Part shown: piece by piece, positions 10,223 to 19,902 of the stretch | Layout of the letters: the number at the start of each line of letters is the position of its first letter | Numbering within the stretch: the first letter of the stretch is position 1 | Source: Euonymus europaeus | Taxonomy: Eukaryota; Streptophyta; Magnoliopsida; Celastrales; Celastraceae | Assembly (NCBI GenBank): GCA_963580455.1 | Contig: OY756957.1 | Location: 3,353,001-3,417,000 of the forward strand | Direction of reading: 5' to 3' | DNA: 64,000 bases | Made by a program: the position numbers and the translations under genes | Notes under the pieces: generated by a model | The model's input: only the letters and a program-made list of their open reading frames with translations | Databases searched by the model: none | What the model was told of the DNA's origin: nothing

Positions 10223-13200
10223 CTAACCTTCCAATATCCGGAGAACCTTCCGACAAACAAAGCACACGAGAGATTTAAGTTAAAACAATAAGATACAAAA
10301 CTACATATGTACCTGTTAGAGACAAACTTGCAGACTCAAAAGCTTAGGCTTAAGGGAAAGGCAAGAATGCCTGAATGCTGATGTTTATAGATAATTGATT
10401 CAAGATCAATGTTTTGGTCTACTTTAGTCTGAATATGTCTTAAAGTTTTTGAATTTCGATTCACCAACCTGAGACATTCGAGGCCTTGAATGAGGGTCTC
10501 TCCGGATGCAGAAGGAGGCAGATTGCAGCATGCTATAAACTTCCTGTTCTGAATAGCAATTCCTTAACAGTGGATCAACGAACACATCAATGGCTTCCTT
10601 CTCTAACAACGGTCGTGCCTGGTCCAGATTTGAAAAACATAAGCAAAAACCAGATTTGTAAATATGAACATTACCAAGGTAGTAATTTATGTTTAAAATT
10701 AGCTGATGATCTGTCAACACTATAATATCATGAATTAAATCTAATTTTAAATTAATACCCATTCAGTTAGGCACTGTTGGCCTTTCGGCCGGTTTATATC
10801 GATAGCTTTCCTTCCCGTAACGAGCTCTAACAAGACTACTCCAAAGGAATACACATCAGCTTTTTCTGTGATTTGGCCACTTTGAGCATATTCCGGAGCC
10901 AAATACCTGTAAAAAATGATGCTTGTCATTTGATATGCCATTTTTCTGAACTAAAACGACTGCCATAATAATCTTCTTATTGTTTTACCCAAAAGTTCCA
11001 ATTACTCTTGTTTCCTCCCCCATATCACCATTCGGCTGCCACCTTGCGAGTCCAAAGTCTCCAACCTGTTCCCAGGAGAGGGGGTTAGTTCTAACATACT
11101 AATCTACGCGATGGAGAAGTGGATTTCATTGACTGATATTATTTTTTCAATAAAAGAGTAACATTTCCACAGAAATGCATTGTTGACCAAAGATAGAAAT
11201 AATATAACTAAGAACATACTAATGGTTCAAAGTCATGGGTGAGGAGGATATTGTTAGGCCGCATGTCACGGTGAACAATACAACCCACTCTGCATTCTTC
11301 ATGAAGGTATCTCAATCCTCTAGCTGCACCGAGGGCAATTTTTTTCCTTGCAGGCCATTCCAATGGAGCTTTGCCTCGTCCTGAAATTTTCTAACACTGT
11401 AGTTAACTTGAGTGACCAAAATAGGTGCATCTTTGTTTGTAAAGAAATTATTTACAGCCATGCAAATAATCCACCAAAACTTCAAGACAGAGACACTAAC
11501 CTTACGAACTTTATGCTAATGGAGTAGATTTTAAATTGTAACATGCCAATGAGCATGACCATCATGATTATTATATTTTTAGAGGCATTTAGCCTCTTAA
11601 CTTCTCTTACAATCAAGTCATCCAGGTCTGTTAATGCACTAATTCTATGATAGATATTGAAATGCAGTATCAAGTTAGAGAGGAAACCCTACACTTAGAA
11701 ATTGCATGACGATCGAGATATAGAAAACAGGACGTACCATAAATGAGGATATACAGACTTACCATAAAGGTGAGAATCCAAAGACCCATTGCAAACATAT
11801 TCATAAACCAGCAACCTTTTCCCTTCCTCGACGCAGAAGCCAATCAGCATCACTACATTACGATGCTGTGCACAACTTAGAACCTCTACTTCTGAGCAAA
11901 ATTCTACATCACCCTGAGAACTAGCCAATTTATGTTGCTTCACAGCCACAACTTTGCCATCTTGAAAGACACCTCGGTGAACAGAACCAAAACCACCTTC
12001 AGCCAGGAAGTTCGATGCTGAGAATCCATCTGTAGCAAGTTTCAGTTCCGCAAAGGTGAACAATTTTGGAGGATGACCAAATGCAGGTGCCTTGTGTTGG
12101 CATACTGTACATAATGGAGGAGGACCATTATGTACATTTCTGGACAAAGAAACTGCTTCCCTCACACTTCTGCTTAAGTTGAGATCAAGTTTGTAATTCA
12201 GCACTCCAACATGAGGATCCTGATCTAGTGTAGACAAATTATGCAGTAAAAGTTTATAAGTGGAAGTCAGAGCTGTATGACTGAGTCTTTGCAAACCTTC
12301 AACTGAGTGTTTTGATAATTCACCACTCGAACTAAAAACGTCATCTGTCCAAGGCTGGAAATATAAAGCTGCGGATGGAGGAACCATATCTCCACCACCA
12401 GCATCAGATTCAGATTCAGATTCATACAGACTCCGATTCTCTTCAAAGATAAATGAATGGTCTTTCTTCCGGTTCCTGCAATTTCTAGAAAGCAAAAATG
12501 GTGAAGTCCCTGGATCCGAGCTTGATATTGATGAAGTCCAAGCATCTGTTGTAGTCAATGGTGACTCTTGCTCTGGACTACTCACAGGAGTCACGAACGG
12601 TCCTTTCAATATTTCTAACTTATCGTGTTTGCCTTTGAAATACTGTGAAGATGGTTCGGAACCAAATGGCAATTGAAAAGATACTTCAGGTTCCATCTTA
12701 TGTGATTCGTTTAAATTCAGTCGGAGGACCTTTGCCAGTGATCGCTTCATAACCACAACATTGCATTGTAGATCTTCCATGCAATATTTCTTCTCATGTT
12801 TCAGTCGCCTGTTGAGAACCACGTGCATTAAATTGTTGAAGAACCAACAGCAAGAAAAACAATACTACTCTTTTAAAAGAGAGGAAAAAAAAATATTTTG
12901 AATTGAATAAGAAGAAAAGTGACTAAGAAAACTTGCACATATGTCTATTACTTATCCAATATAACCCAGTTTGATTGAGCTCTCTTAGCTTCAGCAGCTA
13001 CTACCCCAAAAGGTGAGTCAGAAACAACTTTTATTCTGATTTTAATCTGTGAACAATGATTAGGAGTAGTAAAGTAGTCAATACTTGACAGGTAACAAAC
13101 ACGAAACTAATTATTGGAAAAAAATTGTTGACCTTCTCTGGATCATAAACATGGTAGAGTTGGCACATCATTTGGGAGCAAGATTCCACAACATCGTCCC

Positions 13201-13337
13201 TCTGATCTAAGCTAGTTCCTGAGAATGACATCCGGTGACTCGTAGCGCAATCAGTGGTGAATCTTGAGAAACCCCACATCTTTTTACCTGCCAAGAAGTA
13301 ATGGCCTCCTCTTCAGTAATAAATAAATAAAAAAGGG

Positions 13338-13382
<45 letters not shown>

Positions 13383-14166
13383 AAAATGAAAACAAGCATC
13401 ATGGGGCTTGAACTGAAACATTGACATGAAGAAACCTATATATGCACATATATTTGGACATATTGTGCTTAAATTAACCTGCCAAAGTTTAAGCATTTAA
13501 CATCAACAATGGTCCTTCGTAGCTTAAGCTGGGCACATTGTTAGTACAAGTCCTAATCATGGGAAATAGGTATATCAGATAAGCACTGAGTTGAGCCCAA
13601 CTGTGGTCACCCTAAAATTCAAGGTTTAGACTAATGTTGGTGAATTCCAAACCGTTAATCCATAGATCCCTTCAATCTTTGTTCCCCATCTATTGAACAC
13701 ATCAAGAGCTAGGTTTTTGCTGTTTCTAATGCGTAAAATGCTGTTACATTATCCTCAGCTGCTTTAGAACATTTATTTAGTAAAGATTTCCGATGCATGT
13801 TAACAAAATTCATTTAAGCCAAAATCTTTAATGACAGAAGATGTGGCCTAGTGATAGAGCTAGAGGTCACAAGGGTAGAGTGAATTGGGAAAATTTGAAC
13901 ACCGCAGATAAGGCAAATGGCATATTAACATCAATGGCAACAATTCTATAAGTAAAATGAACAATTTGAAGAAAATGAGAAGAAAGCAGATTACTTGAGG
14001 AGGGAGAAGGAATGACCACCAGGAGCTTAATGAAGTCTCCAGGTTGAACAACATGGGTCAAAGCCCACACCAGAGAAGTTCTTGATATCTCTTTTGATGC
14101 TTTAACAGCAACCAAGACCATCTTCCCCACCACCATATCTGATGCATCTCTCTGTTTCTGCTTCAT
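10223..14166 (-). CDS. receptor-like cytoplasmic kinase, USP-like N-terminus (SELMODRAFT_444075-like), C-terminally short
   Basis: Nine exons: 14166-13995, 13287-13133, 13046-12952, 12808-11763, 11380-11220, 11065-10989, 10906-10759, 10618-10469, 10246-10223. They sum to 676 codons in frame (675 aa). Residues about 14-57 form a universal-stress-protein-like strand ([22 protein letters not shown]). A Ser-rich linker follows, then the kinase from about residue 400: glycine loop AEGGFGS, Lys in VVAVK (430), catalytic loop HRDMRPNN (526-533) and GDFG (545-548). The Arg in place of the usual catalytic-loop Lys is typical of this family, often called inactive. The last exon encodes only VLRILEG and a stop, whereas relatives continue for tens of residues after LEGD. 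The exon 1 ATG at 14166 is preferred; 14199 and 14136 are in-frame alternatives. It resembles what I recall as At5g56790. Confidence 0.9.
13340..13379. repeat. (AT)n microsatellite in kinase intron 1
   Basis: Uninterrupted AT run of about 38 bp inside intron 1 of the kinase gene. It creates spurious IYIYIY reading frames that are not genes. Confidence 0.9.
13838..13880 (+). mobile_element. SINE head fragment in kinase intron 1
   Basis: GTGGCCTAGTGATAGAG followed by a GAGGTCACAAGG block matches the 5' tRNA-like head of the SINE family at 30540-30745. Only the head is visible. It is intronic and probably inert. Confidence 0.35.
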
Positions 14167-14199
14167 ATCAAATCCACCCAGAAAAATCCAAAACCCCAA

Positions 14200-15262
14200 C
14201 TTCCTTCAACACACCCCATGACCAAAACCCACATGAAATTTCACCATCGAACAACAAAAAGACTCCATTATTGCCCCAATGAACAGAATACATCAACTGT
14301 AGGAGAACATACGTGAAAGATTCTTTTCAAATAGTGACTATACATTAAGGAGAAGAGGACGATAACTTCAAAGCACTCTTTTTGCAGAGGACCAAGGCTT
14401 GTTTCTTTCTTTTTTTTTAATTTCATGTGAAGTGCGTGAAAGTCATACAAAACAAAAAGGGCTACCAAACCAAAAAGAGGAAGAAGAAAAAGCATATGGA
14501 ATGGACTATGGACGTGTAAGGCATGACACACTGATATTCCCTCTCTGCCGGCCTTTTGTGGGTGAATAATTCCAACACAGAAGCGGCAATGCAAGAAAGA
14601 AAACTTGAAGAAACCAAAACGACAAAAAGAAACCGACGCCCTTTCCAGCATATGACTTTTAGATATATCAAACAATAATGCATCGATTTGGGCTTGCTCT
14701 GTCTCCTCCTATATTAAGAAATATTTTAAATACTCTTTAGTGACAAGAAATTAAGTCAAGAAAGTGAAGGATTAGGTGGTGGAGAAGATGTTTTTTATAG
14801 TCATTTTGTCACCTTCTCTTATAGCCATTAATGTCAATATTAGGTGTCATCCATAATTCCAGGAAGAAAAAAAAAGAACTGGCATGTATTAATTGGAACT
14901 ATGTACAATTTCAAACATTTGTGGGTTTTAGCTGGCTTTTCTTTTGATCTTCAATATGTGAAAGACTAAAAGTGAAAGTTACCTAAATATTAATGTTTTC
15001 TTCCTGCTACAATTCTTTTACCAACACATTTATGTTCTCATTTCCGTTCTCAATCTTATTTTATTCTCATTTCCGTTACATTTCCATTATCTCCGCGAAC
15101 TAAACATAGCATCAAAAGTCTTTATGGATATGCTTTGCTATTTGTTTTTTTTTCTGCTTTTTCTTGCTCTATTTTTACATGAATTAGATAAAAAAGTTGT
15201 TTAATCCAATCAATGGAGCCTAATATGAGTTTAGAGGCATTTAAGGCCGTTGGCACAAGGCC
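14200..15262. other. kinase 5' flank, no further gene
   Basis: Contains the promoter/5' UTR side of the kinase gene. Overlapping minus-strand ORFs between 14268 and 14683 have no family similarity and are judged noncoding. A T-rich stretch follows to the hAT-type element. Confidence 0.45.
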
Positions 15263-15270
15263 CAACCCAA

Positions 15271-15461
15271 TAGGGGTCACCAAACAATTCGAGCCCAGCC
15301 CAGGCCAATGGGTCAAAGCTCAGCCCAAACACGAAATGACATCGGGCTTGTGTTCAATAATTTGCACTAAGCCCGAGCCCGGCCCAAAGTCAATATAATT
15401 GGACTTAGGTTGAGTTTGGGCCTCATATTTTCGGGCTGAGCCGGCCCGATATCGACCCCTA
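15271..15461. mobile_element. hAT-type MITE
   Basis: A 191-bp element with short terminal inverted repeats: TAGGGGTC at the left and GACCCCTA at the right. The interior is rich in GGCCC/GGGCC blocks (CCCGGCCC, GGGCTGAG). Flanking octamers CAACCCAA (15263-15270) and TAACCCAA (15462-15469) match at 7 of 8 positions, fitting the 8-bp target duplication of hAT elements. It has no coding capacity. The one mismatch in the duplication suggests an older insertion. Confidence 0.7.
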
Positions 15462-15613
15462 TAACCCAACAACAAAAGGCCCAATAGTCCATCTAAACAA
15501 GATAACAAATTACCCATCCTTAACATCATACGTATAAATTGACATCCATCGATACTTTTGGTTGTTTGATTGTTTCGTAAGAACATCTAGTATGGTACTC
15601 TGATGTTATACTT

Positions 15614-15843
15614 TGGTTGGGGCAGGACCAAAGGGCCTGTCTACCGACCCGTGCCCTCGGGATGCCGGTAGAATGTAAGTTGCAGGTTGTGCGACACAAC
15701 GACAGGGACCGCTGGGTGCGTTCCGATAAATCAACCAAGAATGACCGAAACTGCGCTAAAGGCACACTTCGAACTCGGGACTCCACCGTACTAACCAAAC
15801 CGAAGACCCCATTGGGTGTCGCTGAGCCATATGCCCTGGGGGC
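15614..15843 (-). mobile_element. tRNA-derived SINE, apparently full length
   Basis: A 230-bp insertion bounded by a perfect 17-bp direct repeat, ACTCTGATGTTATACTT, at 15597-15613 and 15844-15860. On the minus strand it begins near GGGCATATGGCTCAGCGA, with an A box-like TGGCTCAGCG (15820-15829), and carries a B box-like GAGTTCGAAGT (near 15766-15776). These two blocks make a Pol III internal promoter. The 3' part is shared with the truncated copy at 1256-1372. There is no poly(A) tail; the end is CCAACCA, unlike L1-type SINE tails. The perfect duplication implies a fairly recent insertion. Confidence 0.75.
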
Positions 15844-15860
15844 ACTCTGATGTTATACTT

Positions 15861-16403
15861 GATAATATATAGGGTTGTGTGTTCTTATTGATCTGATTTT
15901 ATTAGAAAATATGAATTATTTTTTATAAAATATGCGAGACTCATTATTAATTTTGATATATTTTTCATTCAAAAATATACGAGGGATACTCGAGAGAAAA
16001 ATGAAAATATTTAGAAATTTTATGATTTCCTAGTGTAGTTGAATTGAAATAGTATTTTAATGATATAAAATAATATATGACCTAACTTTTTGAATAATAA
16101 TAAATATAAGATTTAATCGAAAAAATGAAAATTTGAGAGAGTTTTCGTCACTTGAGTTGCTTTAGATAATCTCTGATAGAGCATGGATTTTTATAGCATA
16201 TCAGCAGTAAACGTATAACGTATTAGTCTCAGATAAGCTTAATCAGCATTCGGCAGAGACTAATTACCAATTATCGATAAATTTCTGGAACTAATGACGA
16301 CGTCTCCAGTACCACAAACCGGTCCTTATTGATCGATCTATCCTCTTTGCTACGATACGCCTCTGCTCTCGATTCGACCTCGCTATCATTCGTGATCATC
16401 AGA
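15861..16403. other. SERAT upstream region
   Basis: AT-rich promoter-side DNA of the serine acetyltransferase gene. An in-frame ATG at 16329 would extend the protein by 25 residues. No other gene or repeat is seen. Confidence 0.5.
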
Positions 16404-18943
16404 ATGCCGACCGGTGAGCTCCTGTTTGCGTCGCAGCAACATCCTCCGCCTGCGGGTTTATCAGTGGAAGAGGACGAGGCTATCCTGTGGAACCAAATCA
16501 AGGCGGAAGCACGGCGTGACACGGAGGCGGAGCCGGCCCTCGCCAGCTATCTGTACTCGACTATCCTCTCGCACTCCTCGCTGGAGAGGTCCCTCTCGTT
16601 CCACCTGGGAAACAAGCTATGCTCCTCCACTTTGCTCTCCACGCTGCTTTACGATCTCTTTCTCAACACTTTCTCGTCTGATCCTTGCCTTCGCGCCGCC
16701 GCCGTGGCCGATCTGCGTGCGACTCGTACGCGTGACCCAGCCTGTGTGTCCTTCTCTCACTGCCTTCTCAATTACAAGGGTTTCTTGGCCTGCCAGGTAC
16801 CATAGACTGTGTTTCAGTTTGATTGACAGCACTTAATAACATTCAAACTTAAAATTTATGTTTTTGCTGATGGTTTTCTGCGTCTAAATTATTTTTCTGT
16901 CTAATTATTGCAAGTATTTGTTTAAAATTCTACATATTTTATCGAACAACCTAGCAAGCTCTGTGTCTGAATTTTCATTGATTTAGGACTAAAAACACAT
17001 GCATCGAGCTCCGTATCCTTCGTTCGACTTAGAAAACTCTGACTATAACTATTAGGTTTTTTATGCGATATTTGTCATTTGTCAGTTGGTCGGTCTTTGG
17101 CGGATGTTTATTTAACTTTTTTTATTATCATTTCTTCCACAAATGTGTCCAGGGATGAGTTGTTACAATTTTACTCCAAGCTTTGTGTAGGTTTTTAGCT
17201 TTATGAACTTCCTCTTCTACATTGAGAAACTTTTTCCTTGAACTAGACTAGTATTGTGATTTAGGGTTGTGGGATTTAAATAAATATGTAGATAGTTGAG
17301 GGCATCCCAACTGATGATAGACCAGAAATTCTTCCTTTTTTGGGGATCCAATCTGAAATAAACTTATGTAGGATAAGCTAATAGTTTAAAGTGCAGACAT
17401 TATTGTCAGTTGGACAAATGGTCCTATAAAAGCCTAAGGTTCCATCCCCTTTGCTAGTGATACCTCACGAAAAGTCGAAAAGTATTTGGGGGAAAATTTT
17501 GAAATGTTTCTGCTTTTTCTTCCCTTCAAATTCTTCACAGATGATAAGGATTTGTATCCCTGGTGTGCAGGTAAAATAAAGGAATTTTAGGGTATCCTAC
17601 CATGTTCTTACTGGTATTTCTCTATGGAACATGAGGCGAGTCCTTATAAATCCATTGGGGTGGTCCGCTACTCGTTACCCATGGCATGTTAAGAAGTAAA
17701 TTCAAGAGCTCTAGTCTCTGGAGAAATATCTCATATATTATTATTTGCTTAATCTGTAAATAAGATGAGGATTTAAAAATTTTCCATGCTATTTTAGTGC
17801 AATGTTGAGATATTACTGAACAGTAGCTTGGAGAGCTTGTGGATTTAGCCGATAGTTCAAACCATTGCCCTTAAAAGAATAGGAATTTCGCTGTATGATG
17901 GGTTAGCATTCAGATCTGAATTTGTGGGTAGCTGCTCGGAAAATAACAAAGGAAAGACGGGAGAGAAAGATAGAGAGAGTGTGTTGTTCATTTGTAAAAC
18001 TGCAGGTTTTATTTACATTTGTAGAGCAAATCAGTGAATTATTCTACAAGTACTTCAAGTCTTTAACTGGAAGCTAGTAAGACAACAACATCGGTTAGAG
18101 TTTGACCTTTCAAAAAACAAATTAGCAAATACTGAATACAAATAAACTTCTATGAAACCGACCAGACAATAACACTGCTTTCTGCCATATTTTTCTGAAT
18201 ACCAAACTATACCAAAGCACTTACGGAGTGTGTTTATGGAGTGATATCCAAGTATTCCTTGTGTCAAAAAAAATAATCTAAGCCTCTATTGTTTTTATTA
18301 AGGTTGCTCTAAAGTTTTGAGTCTTAGACTTGATATCTTATCTCTCTTGCTCCCCCCTCAAATTATTGTCAATTGTCAGCACCTTTAATTGAAGAAAAAA
18401 TGAAGGTTTAAATGTCACCACAAATATCTCTATTACATTTCATGTTATCAGGCTCACCGAGTTGCTCACAAGTTGTGGACTCAGTCCCGTCGGCCATTGG
18501 CACTGGCATTACAGTCTCGTGTCTCAGATGTTTTTGCTGTTGATATACACCCAGCAGCGAAAATCGGGAAGGGGATACTGTTTGATCATGCAACTGGAGT
18601 GGTGATAGGTGAGACAGCAGTGATTGGGAACAATGTGTCAATATTACATCATGTTACACTTGGTGGGACAGGGAAGGCATGTGGGGATCGGCACCCAAAG
18701 ATCGGAGATGGAGTTCTTATTGGGGCTGGTGCAACCATATTGGGGAATGTAAAGATTGGGGATGGAGCGAAAATTGGGGCTGGTTCGGTGGTGTTGATAG
18801 AAGTGCCACCACGGACCACTGCAGTGGGGAACCCAGCAAGGCTGGTTGGAGGGAAAGAAAAACCAGCAGAACATGAGGAGTGCCCCGGTGAGTCCATGGA
18901 TCATACATCGTTCATTTCTGAGTGGTCAGATTATATCATTTGA
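16404..18943 (+). CDS. SERAT1;1: serine O-acetyltransferase, SERAT1-like
   Basis: Makes O-acetylserine from serine and acetyl-CoA, the first committed step of cysteine synthesis. Two exons, 16404-16796 and 18452-18943, encode 294 aa with a 1.65-kb intron after GFLACQ. The helical N-terminal domain (WNQIKAEARRDTEAEPALA) is followed by left-handed beta-helix hexapeptide repeats. The Asp of DIHPAAKIG and the His of FDHATG match the CysE catalytic pair. HHVTLGGTGK and GDRHPKIGDG form the acetyl-CoA/serine site. The C-terminus ends SEWSDYII, the tail that docks into O-acetylserine(thiol)lyase in the cysteine synthase complex. PGESM keeps the Gly and Met, spaced by three, linked in plant SATs to cysteine feedback sensitivity. 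The short N-terminus from 16404 suggests a cytosolic enzyme. Resembles Arabidopsis SERAT1;1 (recalled as At5g56760). Confidence 0.95.
16797..18451 (+). other. SERAT intron 1
   Basis: A 1.65-kb intron with ordinary GT-AG ends. A minus-strand ORF near 18055-18267 has no family similarity. I see no element with clear termini inside it. Confidence 0.6.
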
Positions 18944-19902
18944 TGAGTTTGAACTCAATTTTGTTATTTTAGCGGCACGTTATAAGTTATATACAATAGC
19001 ATTATGGTTGTATTCCTTCTTTGCTTATAGGCTTGATCAATCAAAGCCGATGACAATATATGATGTTTTGAGTATTGGACTGAATTTGTTACATTGTAGA
19101 ACCCTACATCTGTTCATAGAGAGGTCAAGATTTACTTGGGCATGGTTTTACTGCCTCTTTTGTTGTTCCGTTCCTTGTTCGGTGATAAGTTCAGTAATGT
19201 CAATGGCGTCTCTAGCATCTATTCGACAACCGGGCAACTCCATTGTTATATTTACAAGCTGCAAATCTCGATCAACAGACTTCAAAATGACACCATCCTT
19301 ATTTACAAGTACAAATGCATTTTCTCGCTATGTAACCCCTCCCCACAACCTAGATAAGGTTTATCGCTATCAACACAGTCTCACTCAAAATCACATAAAT
19401 ATTTTTCGCTGAGTCGTCTCACTTGATGATTATTAAATTCGAGGAAAAAACATCTTTTGATTTTGAAGTAGGATTCCTAAAGTCATATCCAAAGTTGAGA
19501 GGCCTGAATGGGCAACTGAGAGAAGAAGGCATGTGCCTTGCAAATGCAAAACCCTGACCTCCTAGGACTCTGTTTAGGGTTTAAGCCGCTGGACTTCGTC
19601 GGGGAAGGGCTTATCCAGCGTGTTGAATATATTTTTATTCGCCACATGATCTTGCCACGCACGCATTAAGAATAGCGGACGGTTACTATTTCCACGCTAT
19701 TGGTCGAAACATCTGGGCCCATATAATGAACCAATGAGAAAATTAGAAACACGTATTTTTTAAATAATAATCAAAATAAGCTTAAAAAATCTATTTATAC
19801 TATCGATCAGCATTTTTTTAATGAAAAAAATAAATAAGAATGAATACCTTTTAAGGGATCGAAGTAATTCGACGGCTCAAACAAACAAACAAGGTTTTAA
19901 AC
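18944..19902. other. SERAT 3' flank and MSAP promoter side
   Basis: Holds the 3' UTR of the acetyltransferase and, from about 19600, the upstream region of the ER saposin-like gene. The 188-aa frame at 18846-19412 is a +1 shadow running out of the acetyltransferase exon and is not a gene. Confidence 0.5.

Noticed and set aside
13207..13496. Two minus-strand ORFs with IYIYIY tracts
   Set aside because: They are the translation of an (AT)n microsatellite in kinase intron 1.
18846..19412. 188-aa ORF after the serine acetyltransferase
   Set aside because: It is a +1 frame starting inside the acetyltransferase exon and running into its 3' UTR, with no family similarity.
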